Source: CAZYTO01 sp964650405 (lineage in GTDB: Bacteria; Acidobacteriota; Thermoanaerobaculia; Gp7-AA8). From it: 9,277 nt of DNA. Position numbers and translations under genes: made by a program. Every line of letters starts with the position of its first letter. Within the stretch, counting starts at the first letter, position 1. Below the pieces are notes generated by a model. It made no database searches. It was given only the letters and a program-made list of their open reading frames with translations, and had not been told where the DNA came from. Positions 1 to 6,026 of the stretch are shown here, piece by piece. The stretch is from positions 1 through 9,277 of the forward strand of contig CAZYTO010000237.1 in the NCBI GenBank assembly GCA_964650405.1, written 5' to 3'.

Positions 1-257
1 CAGAGGAAGACGGTGGCCTCGAGGCCGTTGCAGCCGTTGTGGAGGTCCACGGCGAACGATCCCGAGATGATCGTGCCCTTCACGGTGACCGGCTGTCCCA
101 GCAACCGCAGCACGGCACCGGAGACCTCCGTGATCCCGTGCGTGAACGGCAGGATGACGTGCGTATCGACGGGCCGGAGCGAGACCGTCACGTAGAAGAG
201 CAGGAGCAGCACGCCGAACTTGACCAGAAAGAGAACCTGACGTCGTTGCAATCCCAT
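1..257 (-). CDS. xrtH: Exosortase, XrtH-like (5' part, cut by window edge)
   Basis: Only the first 85 codons are inside the window; the gene continues past base 1. Exosortases are multi-pass membrane cysteine transpeptidases that process proteins carrying a C-terminal PEP-CTERM-like sorting signal. What is seen: a short basic N-terminus (MGLQRR), a strong membrane segment at about residues 7-26, a second moderately hydrophobic stretch (about 35-55), and the motif DLHNGCNGLEA at residues 71-81, whose Cys76 sits where exosortases carry their catalytic cysteine. The spacing of one long helix, an amphipathic stretch, then GSFAVDL..NGCNG matches my memory of exosortase H, the small type paired with IPTL-CTERM signals; the subtype is less certain than the family. 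The start is fixed: the ferredoxin stop (TAG, 281-279) lies in the same frame upstream and ATG at 257 is the only start codon after it. No clear Shine-Dalgarno is visible, so coupling to the upstream gene 21 bases away is likely. Confidence 0.78.
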   Translation of the reverse strand, partial: MGLQRRQVLFLVKFGVLLLLFYVTVSLRPVDTHVILPFTHGITEVSGAVLRLLGQPVTVKGTIISGSFAVDLHNGCNGLEATVFL

Positions 258-278
258 GTCGCGACTGGAACGGGCCCG

Positions 279-611
279 CTACTTCCGAAATGCCCGCAAC
301 TCCTCCTCGGTGAGCTCCAGGTGAGGCTGAGGCGGGCCGTCGCCCATCTCGCCGTGATACGCCGCCGTGGCGGTGGCCCGGGTCAGGTGCGAGTACACCG
401 TCCCGCCGGGCTGCACGACCATGTTCGGGCCGTGGTCGCAGAGGTCGAGACACGACACCTGGCACACCCGAACGGTCGGCTTCCGCCCGAGCTTCTTGTT
501 CAGGTCCTTGAGCTCCGCCTGGATCGCCGCCCCGACCTCCGGCCCGGCCCGCTCGACACTGCAGCGCGGTCCCGTGCACACCAGGAAGAGCTTCTCGAAC
601 GGGTATCGCAT
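279..611 (-). CDS. Thioredoxin-like [2Fe-2S] ferredoxin
   Basis: A 110-residue soluble electron carrier of the thioredoxin-fold [2Fe-2S] type (the family related to NuoE and Clostridium/Aquifex Fd). The cluster ligands are visible: Cys12 and Cys17 in VCTGPRC, and Cys54 and Cys58 in SCLDLCDHGPNMVV, followed by the family's usual GPxxxVxPxGxxY stretch (QPGGTVYSHL). Cys50 is an additional cysteine. The length is normal for the family. I chose the ATG at 611 because MRYPFEKLFLVCTG starts where family members start; the frame stays open to an ATG at 674, but that extension (about 21 residues) is arginine- and proline-containing and unlike the family. It precedes the exosortase by 21 bases on the same strand, so the two are probably co-transcribed. 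Its redox partner cannot be deduced from this window. Confidence 0.9.
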   Translation of the reverse strand: MRYPFEKLFLVCTGPRCSVERAGPEVGAAIQAELKDLNKKLGRKPTVRVCQVSCLDLCDHGPNMVVQPGGTVYSHLTRATATAAYHGEMGDGPPQPHLELTEEELRAFRK

Positions 612-679
612 CCTGGCCGGAGGATAGCAGATCCCCACCGCTCTCCAGCCCGTGTACCGAAGGCAGGGACGCACGTGCT

Positions 680-767
680 GAAGGCTGGAAGGTGGAAAGG
701 CTGAAAGGCTCGAGGAGCCGCGTGCGGCACAGTCGTCCCTTCAGCCTTTCAGCCTTCCCGCCTTCCG
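680..767. repeat. Intergenic hairpin repeat, GGCTGAAAGG family, copy 1
   Basis: The left arm (about 681-710) is a run of AAGGCTGGAAGG and AAAGGCTGAAAGGCT units. The right arm (about 738-767) is its inverse complement (TTCAGCCTTTCAGCCTTCC, then CGCCTTCC). The arms pair over roughly 24 bases with few mismatches around a 27-base loop. It fills the gap between the cold-shock gene's 3' end and the ferredoxin start. Two further copies occur in this window (1586-1633 and 3139-3257). Confidence 0.8.
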
Positions 768-781
768 TTCGTGCTCCGAAC

Positions 782-800
782 CGGCTTCAGGTGCAAGCCG
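782..800 (-). terminator. Possible terminator hairpin of the cold-shock gene
   Basis: CGGCTT (782-787) and AAGCCG (795-800) form a 6-bp stem around a 7-base loop, about 40 bases past the cold-shock stop codon. There is no T-run after it on the minus strand, so an intrinsic terminator is only a possibility. Confidence 0.25.
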
Positions 801-840
801 CTTCCGCGGCGCCCGCCGCCGCCTCCCGTGCCGGCCGGCG

Positions 841-1047
841 TCAGGAGATCTTGACGACGTTCTTGGCCTGCAGGCCTTTCGGGCCTTCCACCACCTCGAA
901 CGACACGCGGTCGCCCTCGGCGAGCGACTTGAAGCCCTCCGCGATGATGCTGGCGTGATGAACGAAGACGTCGGCGCCGTGCTCCCGGACGATGAAGCCA
1001 TATCCCTTGGCGTCGTTGAACCACTTCACTGTTCCCTGCTCTGGCAT
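841..1047 (-). CDS. Cold-shock domain protein, CspA family
   Basis: A 68-residue single cold-shock domain: a small beta-barrel that binds single-stranded RNA and DNA and acts as an RNA chaperone. The sequence is complete and typical: GTVKWFNDAKGYGFI carries RNP1 (KGYGFI, residues 14-19) and DVFVHH (26-31) carries RNP2, followed by the usual EGDRVSFEVVEGPKGLQAKNV end. The start at 1047 is supported by a purine-rich GGAGAGAGG about 6 bases upstream and by family length. It is transcribed alone, divergently from the DUF2721 gene. Its leader contains a hairpin that includes this ribosome binding site (see 1056-1081). Whether the gene is cold-induced or constitutive cannot be told; bacteria usually carry several paralogues, so no letter is assigned. 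Confidence 0.96.
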   Translation of the reverse strand: MPEQGTVKWFNDAKGYGFIVREHGADVFVHHASIIAEGFKSLAEGDRVSFEVVEGPKGLQAKNVVKIS

Positions 1048-1055
1048 GAAAACCT

Positions 1056-1081
1056 CTCTCCGTACGGGTCGAATACGAGAG
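1056..1081 (-). promoter_or_regulatory. Leader hairpin overlapping the cold-shock gene's ribosome binding site
   Basis: On the mRNA (minus strand) CTCTCGTA at 1081-1074 can pair with TAC-G-GAGAG at 1064-1056. This gives a 5-bp plus 3-bp stem with one bulged base and a 9-base loop. The 3' arm contains the GGAGAGAGG ribosome binding site just before ATG at 1047, so the hairpin could limit initiation. The pairing is seen directly; a regulatory role is inference. Confidence 0.35.
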
Positions 1082-1131
1082 AAGTGTACTGCGGCTTGCG
1101 GATCGCCGCCTCACCCCGCCCCGGGGATGGC

Positions 1132-1137
1132 TACAAT
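1132..1137 (+). promoter_or_regulatory. Putative -10 element (TACAAT) of the DUF2721 gene
   Basis: TACAAT matches the TATAAT consensus at five of six positions in otherwise GC-rich sequence. It ends 7 bases before ATG at 1145, so transcription would start at or next to that ATG. I see no good -35 hexamer at the usual distance. Confidence 0.4.
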
Positions 1138-1144
1138 TTGTGGA

Positions 1145-1585
1145 ATGGACGGTCCCTCCCGCGTCACTGAGATGGCCGACGTGATCCGGCTCTCCCTGGC
1201 TCCGGTGTTTCTCTTCTCCGGCATCAGTGCCCTGCTGTCGGTCCTGGCTAACCGCCTCGGACGAATCATCGACCGGGCCCGCGTGCTGGAGAAGCAGTTG
1301 AAGGAGGCCACGGCCGCGGAGATCGCCCGGCTGCACGACGAGCTGGCCATTCTCTCCAAGCGCGCCAGCATGATCTACATTGCCGTCACCCTCGGCGTGA
1401 CCAGCGCCCTGCTCGTCTGCATCGTCATCGCCACGATCTTCGCCAGCGTCCTGCTGAAGATCAACATCACCATCGTCGTGGCCATCTTCTTCATCGCCGC
1501 CATGCTCGTGCTGATCGGCGCGCTCGTGGCCTTCCTGCGCGACGTCTTCCTGGCCACGGCCAGCCTGCGCATCGGACCCCACTAA
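1145..1585 (+). CDS. DUF2721-family membrane protein
   Basis: A 146-residue integral membrane protein of unknown function. The N-terminal pattern VIRLSLAPVFLFSGISALLSV followed by NRLGRIIDRARVLEKQL is the signature of the DUF2721 family as I remember it. Predicted membrane segments lie at about residues 17-34, 75-101 and 107-131. Between the first and second is a charged, helical stretch (about 38-72, IIDRARVLEKQLKEATAAEIARLHDEL) that could form a short coiled coil. The frame is open further upstream, but only ATG at 1145 and ATG at 1172 (MADVIRL) fit the family. I prefer 1145 because a TACAAT hexamer lies 7 bases before it and would place transcription at that codon; neither start has a Shine-Dalgarno. 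The gene is divergent from the cold-shock gene. The stop codon abuts the hairpin repeat at 1586. Confidence 0.83.
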   Translation: MDGPSRVTEMADVIRLSLAPVFLFSGISALLSVLANRLGRIIDRARVLEKQLKEATAAEIARLHDELAILSKRASMIYIAVTLGVTSALLVCIVIATIFASVLLKINITIVVAIFFIAAMLVLIGALVAFLRDVFLATASLRIGPH

Positions 1586-1633
1586 GGCTGGAAGGCTGAA
1601 AGGCTGAAAGGAGAGGCTCTCCCAGCCTTTCAG
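1586..1633. terminator. GGCTGAAAGG hairpin, copy 2; likely bidirectional terminator
   Basis: Begins directly after the DUF2721 stop codon and ends 7 bases before the phosphohexomutase stop. CTGAAAGGCTG (1596-1606) pairs perfectly with CAGCCTTTCAG (1623-1633), and inside it GGAGA/TCTCC (1610-1614 with 1618-1622) closes a 3-base loop. It lies between two convergent genes, where a hairpin terminating both would be expected, but no T-runs follow. It belongs to the repeat family also seen at 680-767 and 3139-3257. Confidence 0.6.
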
Positions 1634-1640
1634 TCGCCGC

Positions 1641-3044
1641 CTACCCCGGGGCGACGAACTTCTTTCCCGCGTCCAGGACCCGCTTGAGGTCCTTCGGCGT
1701 GCAGGCCTCGGCGTAGATGCGCGCCACGGGCTCGGTGCCGGAGAGCCGGAACAGCAGCCAGGTCGCGTCGTCGAAGATCAGCTTCACCCCGTCGGTGGTG
1801 TTGACGTTGCGCACCTTCATCCCGTCCAGCTCGGCGGGAGGATTGGCGAGATTCTTCGCCACGGCGTCCTTCAGGTGCGGGGTGAGCTTCATGTCGGCCC
1901 GCTTCGAGTAGAAGTAGCCGAACTCCCGGTAGGTCTCCTCGATCAGCTCGTTCAGCTTCTTGCCGGTGGCGGCCACCATTTCCGCGACGAGCAGGCAGGC
2001 CAGCACGCCGTCCTTCTCCGGCAGGTGGCGATACATGGACATGCCGGCGCTCTCTTCGCCGCCCATGGCGATCTTGTCGGCCAGGATCAGCTCCCCGATG
2101 TACTTGAAGCCCACCGGCGTCTCGTAGAGCTGGACGTCGAGCTTGCGGGCGATGGAGTCCATGAGGTGCGTCGTGGCCACGGAGCGGGCCAGGCCTCCCG
2201 GCACGCCGCGGTAGCGCTTGAGGTAGAGCGCCACCAGGGCCAGGATGATGTTCGGAGAGACGAAGCGGTTGCGGTCGTCGATGATGCCGAAGCGGTCGGC
2301 GTCGCCGTCCGTGGCCAGGCCGAGGTCGAAGCCCTCGTCGCCCACCACCTTGCGCAGCTCCACCAGGTTCTTCTCGTTGCACTCGGGAGAGAAGCCGCCG
2401 AAGTAGGGGTCGCGGTAGTTGTGAATGATCTTGACCTCGACACCGCTCTCCAGGAGGAAGTAGTCGAGGTAGTCGCGGGCCGTGCCGTAGAGCGAGTCGA
2501 TGGCGATGCGGATCCCGCTCTTCTTGATGGCGTCGACGTCGACTTTGCTGTGCAGCTCGTTGAGGTAGCGGTCCTTCGGGTCGATCTCCTCGATCAGCTC
2601 GGTCTTCTCGTAGACGTCGATCTTCTCGTTCCGTTCCTGCAGGGCGTGGATCTCGCGCTCGATGCCTTTGGTTACTTCCGGCAGGGCCGGGGCGCCGTTG
2701 GACGTGGAGAACTTCAGGCCGTTGTACTCGGGCGGGTTGTGCGAGGCGGTGAAGTTGATGGCCCCCATGGCCTTGCGCCGGACCGTCTCGTACGAGACGC
2801 AGGGCGTGGGTACATCGCGCGTGCAGAGGAAGGCGTGGATTCCGTTGAAGGCCAGGATCTTCGCGGCCTCGGAGGCGAATTTCTCCGACAGGAAGCGCGT
2901 GTCATAGGCCACCACCACGCCTGAGCCCTTCTGTTGCGATTTCTTGAGGTAGTTGGCGATGCCCTGCGTGGCCACGCGGACGTTCTCGAAGGTGAAGTCC
3001 TCTCCGATGATGCCGCGCCATCCCGATGTACCGAACTTGATCAT
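1641..3044 (-). CDS. Phosphoglucomutase/phosphomannomutase family protein (alpha-D-phosphohexomutase)
   Basis: A complete 467-residue cytosolic enzyme that interconverts hexose 1- and 6-phosphates, feeding glycogen, cell-wall and exopolysaccharide precursor synthesis. All four family loops are present in order: N-terminal FGTSGWRG; the phosphoserine loop TASHNP (Ser101); the metal-binding loop DGDADR (246-251); the sugar-recognition loop GGEESAG (328-334); and the phosphate-binding loop RLSGTEP (433-439). The GEES form of the recognition loop is the one usual in glucose-preferring members, whereas GEMSGH is typical of dual PMM/PGM enzymes, so phosphoglucomutase is the more likely activity; this is family knowledge and not proof. 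The start at 3044 is set by the conserved MIKFGTSGWRG and by AGGAG about 6 bases upstream; the open frame continues 78 codons further up through repeat DNA and should not be used. It converges with the DUF2721 gene and is divergent from the response regulator. Confidence 0.95.
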   Translation of the reverse strand: MIKFGTSGWRGIIGEDFTFENVRVATQGIANYLKKSQQKGSGVVVAYDTRFLSEKFASEAAKILAFNGIHAFLCTRDVPTPCVSYETVRRKAMGAINFTASHNPPEYNGLKFSTSNGAPALPEVTKGIEREIHALQERNEKIDVYEKTELIEEIDPKDRYLNELHSKVDVDAIKKSGIRIAIDSLYGTARDYLDYFLLESGVEVKIIHNYRDPYFGGFSPECNEKNLVELRKVVGDEGFDLGLATDGDADRFGIIDDRNRFVSPNIILALVALYLKRYRGVPGGLARSVATTHLMDSIARKLDVQLYETPVGFKYIGELILADKIAMGGEESAGMSMYRHLPEKDGVLACLLVAEMVAATGKKLNELIEETYREFGYFYSKRADMKLTPHLKDAVAKNLANPPAELDGMKVRNVNTTDGVKLIFDDATWLLFRLSGTEPVARIYAEACTPKDLKRVLDAGKKFVAPG

Positions 3045-3138
3045 GAGACTCCTGAAGGCGGTGTTGCGGGAGGGGAACGTTAACACAGACCTGACGGCAG
3101 GGGAGGGCGAACCAATGGCCTGGGTATGGGCAGGTTTT

Positions 3139-3257
3139 GGAAGGCTGAAAAGGCTGAAAGGCTGGAAGGCGAGATCGTGCGTCCGTGCCATCGAGATGAG
3201 GAGCTCGACCGCCCGCCTCCTTTCAGCCTTCCCCCCTTCCCGCCTTTCAGCCTTCCC
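3139..3257. repeat. Intergenic hairpin repeat, GGCTGAAAGG family, copy 3
   Basis: The left arm (3139-3170) is made of GGAAGGCTGAAA, AGGCTGAAAGG and CTGGAAGGC units. The right arm (about 3219-3257) holds the inverse complement twice (TTTCAGCCTTCC at 3221 and CTTTCAGCCTTCC at 3244). A 48-base spacer separates them. It sits between divergent genes, so in this copy it cannot act as the terminator of either neighbour. Confidence 0.75.
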
Positions 3258-3292
3258 GTGCTGGCCCGCTTTCCGCAATGGAAGTGTCAGAT

Positions 3293-5047
3293 ATGAGTGA
3301 CCGTCCCGTCGTCCTCATCGCGGATGACGAAGAACATGTCGTCGCGCTCCTCCGCGTCTACCTGCGTCCGCTGGGCTGCGAGATCCTCGTGGCCAGAGAT
3401 GGAGAGGAGGCGCTGGCTGTGGCCCAGTCGCGTCTGCCGGACGTGGTGCTCCTGGACGTGATGATGCCGAAGCGGAGCGGGTGGGAGGTCTGCCAGGCCC
3501 TGAAAGGGGTGCACCGCACCTCGCGCATTGCCGTCGTGCTCGTCACCGGCCGCGGCGAAGTGAAGGACCGGCTCACCGGGCTGCAGGTCGGCGCCGACGA
3601 CTACCTGGTCAAGCCCTTCAACCGGAGCGAGGTCGTCAAGCGCATCTCGGCGCTCATCGACCGTTCCCATGTCGACCGGACGCAGGAACGGACGACGGCG
3701 CGCGCGGCGGAGGGCATGCTCTTCGATCGGGCCACGGGGCTGCAGACGGTGGCAGCCGTGCTCGACCGTCTGAAGGAGATGCTGATCGAAGATTCGGAGC
3801 TGGGCATCCTTTTCATCGACATCGAGCAGTTCGAGGCCATCGAAGCGGAGTACGGCTGGGCGCTCTTCGACGAGTTCCTGCGGCGCGCCGGCGAAGCGGT
3901 CACGGCCGAGGGGCACGAGCGCTTCGCCAATCCCCTCATCGCCGCCAACCTCGTCGGCGGTTCGAGTTTCTACGTCTTCTTCCAGACGCGTGGCAGCGAT
4001 CTGCGCCAGGAGAACGCCTTCGAGACCATGGCCAACGACATGCGCGGGCGGCTCATCGAGGTCATGCGCGCGCACTTTCCGAACATGCAGCAGGGGCAGA
4101 TCGGTTTCTTCGTGGGGGCCACGCGCATCGACTACCGGCCGCAGATCCGCCTGGAGCGGCAGATCTACCAGGGGATGCAGATCGCCGCAGACGCCGTACG
4201 CGACGCCGAGCAGCAACGCAAGCGGCAGCTCACCCGTGAGCTGCGCGACATCATCCGCCGCAAGCGCATCACCACCCTCTTCCAGCCCATCGTCCGGGCC
4301 CGCGAGCTGACCGTCTTCGGCTACGAAATTCTCACCCGCGGCCCGGCCCACTCGTCGTTCCGCAATTCCGACATGCTCTTCTCCTTCGCCCGCGAAGTGA
4401 AGCTGTCCTGGGCGCTGGAAGCGATCTCCCTGGACTGCGCCCTGCGCCGCCTGCGCTCGTTCGAGCTGGGCGACCGGAAGTTCCTGCTGAACCTCGAGGC
4501 GGAGATGTTCGCCGAGTCGGAGCTTCGCATCCATGAGATGGTGCAGTTCTTCTCCGAGCACCGCGGCACGTTCGTGCTGGAGCTGACCGAGCGCGCGGCC
4601 ATCGAGGACTATGGGGCCTTCCGCCGCGTGATCGACGAGTTCCGTGAGAAGGGGATCGAGGTGGCCATCGACGACGCGGGCTCCGGCTATGCCTCGCTGG
4701 AAGCCATCGCCGCCCTCGCTCCCGACTACCTCAAGATCACCAGGAGCCTCGTCTCGACCCTGTCCGCAGAGCCGATCAAGCAGGACCTGGTGAAGATGCT
4801 CGTCGACCTGGCCGCGAAGACCGGCGCCCGCACCCTGGCCGAAGGCATCGAGACCGCCGAGGAGTACGAGCAGTGCCGCGAGCTCGGGGTCGACCTCATC
4901 CAGGGCTACTACCTCGGCCACCCGCACGAAGCACCCGCCGACGGCGATGCGGAGGTGGCGGAGTCGGTGCGGGGGCGCGAGCAGATGCGGAGGGTGGCGT
5001 CGTCGCGCTCCGCGGATCAAGAGGAGCGCGCTCGCGTGGGGATGTGA
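3293..5047 (+). CDS. Response regulator: REC, degenerate GGDEF, EAL phosphodiesterase
   Basis: A 584-residue cytosolic signalling protein. Residues 5-122 form a receiver domain with acidic pocket Asp11/Asp12, phospho-acceptor Asp55 in LLDVMMP, Thr85 and Lys107 (LVKPFN). Residues 140-300 look like a GGDEF domain (DRATGL near the start, ILFIDIEQF), but the signature is VGGSSFYVFF at 221-230, so cyclase activity is unlikely. Residues 315-545 are an EAL domain that hydrolyses cyclic-di-GMP. The catalytic set is present: Glu345 in YEIL, Asn400, the ELTE motif (430-433), Asp460/Asp461 in IDDAGSGY, Lys481, Glu517 in AEGIE and Gln537 in QGYYLG. The Asp of the usual KID is Thr (LKIT). The tail after 545 is charged and low in complexity. 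ATG at 3293 is preferred because GGAAG lies 8 bases upstream; ATG at 3278 adds MEVSD without a ribosome site. It stands alone, with no kinase beside it, so its partner is probably encoded elsewhere. Confidence 0.92.
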   Translation: MSDRPVVLIADDEEHVVALLRVYLRPLGCEILVARDGEEALAVAQSRLPDVVLLDVMMPKRSGWEVCQALKGVHRTSRIAVVLVTGRGEVKDRLTGLQVGADDYLVKPFNRSEVVKRISALIDRSHVDRTQERTTARAAEGMLFDRATGLQTVAAVLDRLKEMLIEDSELGILFIDIEQFEAIEAEYGWALFDEFLRRAGEAVTAEGHERFANPLIAANLVGGSSFYVFFQTRGSDLRQENAFETMANDMRGRLIEVMRAHFPNMQQGQIGFFVGATRIDYRPQIRLERQIYQGMQIAADAVRDAEQQRKRQLTRELRDIIRRKRITTLFQPIVRARELTVFGYEILTRGPAHSSFRNSDMLFSFAREVKLSWALEAISLDCALRRLRSFELGDRKFLLNLEAEMFAESELRIHEMVQFFSEHRGTFVLELTERAAIEDYGAFRRVIDEFREKGIEVAIDDAGSGYASLEAIAALAPDYLKITRSLVSTLSAEPIKQDLVKMLVDLAAKTGARTLAEGIETAEEYEQCRELGVDLIQGYYLGHPHEAPADGDAEVAESVRGREQMRRVASSRSADQEERARVGM

Positions 5048-5058
5048 GGGAGAGATCG

Positions 5059-5118
5059 GAGTGGTTAGTGGTCAGTGGTTAGAGAGTCGTTAACACTGAC
5101 GAGATCGTCCCTAACCAC
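5059..5118. repeat. GTGGTTAG-type repeat between convergent genes
   Basis: Three near-identical heptamers, GTGGTTA, GTGGTCA and GTGGTTA (from 5061), are followed by the inverted copy CTAACCAC (5111-5118). GTGGTTAG (5075-5082) pairs with it over 8 bp around a 28-base loop. It lies between the response regulator and the convergent LolA-like gene and may terminate one or both. No T-run follows the stem. Confidence 0.5.
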
Positions 5119-5136
5119 TCGCCTTCTAAACGTTCG

Positions 5137-5778
5137 TCACTTCACACTCACGCTCTCGATCTTCGTATCCGCCGTTTTCATCCCCTGGGCGAAATTCTCT
5201 TCGGCAAATGCGAAGAGCAGGCCGCCTTCCTTGCGGAGATCCTTGTACTCGGTGACGAACTCGATGGTCTGTCCGCCGCCGGTGCCTTTGCTGGCCGAGC
5301 GGATGATGTGGAAGGTCTTCGGATCGACGGCGGCCATGACGGTCAGCGTGTCGCTGACGGGGATCTCGATGAGGTGCAGACCTTCCTTCTCGCCGAGGTC
5401 CTTGAGATGGGCGCGCTGCTCGACGAGGAGAGCGGGGATGGCCAGGCGTGCCCACTGCAGCACCATGGCATCGAGCTGCATGCCGGTGACGGGCTTGCCG
5501 TTGTGCTTGCCGGTAGCGCCATCGACCTCGCGCAGCTCGGTGTGATCGGGGTAGACGATCTCCACGCGGAGCTTGTGGGCGCGCTGCCACGTGCGGGTCA
5601 TCGCACCGTGCCCACCCATCGCCGACGTGATGCTGCCCTTCTGCTCAATCGACGCCACGGACTTCCACGCCGCCTCGCCCCCGTACGCGGCGATCACCCC
5701 GTCCACGAGCTTGTCGAAGTCGGACGCCAGCACGGGGAGGGCGGCGAAGGCGAGGAGGAGGGCGGCGAGCTTTCTCAT
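5137..5778 (-). CDS. Secreted LolA/LolB-like (outer-membrane lipoprotein-sorting type) protein
   Basis: A 213-residue exported protein. Residues 1-18 are a clear signal peptide (MRKL, a run of Ala and Leu, cleavage after VLA before SDF). There is no lipobox cysteine, so it should be a soluble periplasmic protein. The mature part starts with DFDKLVDGVIAAYGGEAAWKSV and continues with alternating beta-rich segments (KLRVEIVYP, HTELREVDG, FHIIRSASKG, IEFVTEYKDL). This pattern of an N-terminal helix with a Gly-Gly, then a half-barrel of strands, is what I know from LolA-fold proteins annotated as outer membrane lipoprotein-sorting proteins. The role is therefore at best lipid or lipoprotein binding; no ligand can be read from the sequence. 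ATG at 5778 gives the signal peptide directly; ATG at 5787 would add three residues. A TACAGAAT stretch lies 8-15 bases upstream. It is divergent from the serine hydrolase gene. Confidence 0.7.
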   Translation of the reverse strand: MRKLAALLLAFAALPVLASDFDKLVDGVIAAYGGEAAWKSVASIEQKGSITSAMGGHGAMTRTWQRAHKLRVEIVYPDHTELREVDGATGKHNGKPVTGMQLDAMVLQWARLAIPALLVEQRAHLKDLGEKEGLHLIEIPVSDTLTVMAAVDPKTFHIIRSASKGTGGGQTIEFVTEYKDLRKEGGLLFAFAEENFAQGMKTADTKIESVSVK

Positions 5779-5867
5779 GGGGGGCATTCTGTACCAAATC
5801 CACCGTCGTCCGGAGCCCATAGCGCGGGCGCGCTGTACTGAGAAAAGAAGCGACGACGAGAGATGTT

Positions 5868-5935
<68 letters not shown>

Positions 5936-5987
5936 GTGACCCGTCCCTCCTGGTCTCTTCTCTCCGGTGCAGCGGGCTCGCGTCGTG

Positions 5988-6017
5988 TTGGGCTCGGCAT
6001 GACCGCGCGAGTAAAAT
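5988..6017 (+). promoter_or_regulatory. Putative promoter of the serine hydrolase gene
   Basis: TTGGGC (5988-5993) and TAAAAT (6012-6017) are separated by 18 bases, close to a housekeeping sigma-70-type promoter. The -10 hexamer ends 9 bases before ATG at 6027, so the mRNA would begin within a few bases of the start codon. Confidence 0.5.
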
Positions 6018-6026
6018 GCCGCCGCC

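Noticed and set aside
749..1582. 277-codon minus-strand frame across the cold-shock and DUF2721 region
   Set aside because: Out of frame with the cold-shock gene and antisense to DUF2721; composition is Asp/Gly/His-rich as in shadow frames.
1875..2924. 349-codon plus-strand frame inside the phosphohexomutase
   Set aside because: Antisense shadow of the mutase; the product is repetitive in Val, Leu, Asp and Glu with no domain, and no ribosome site is seen.
3287..5020. 577-codon open frame antisense to the response regulator
   Set aside because: It mirrors the REC-GGDEF-EAL gene, whose motifs are unmistakable; its product is a low-complexity Gly/Ala/Leu/His/Arg/Val mix without domains, as expected opposite a GC-biased gene.
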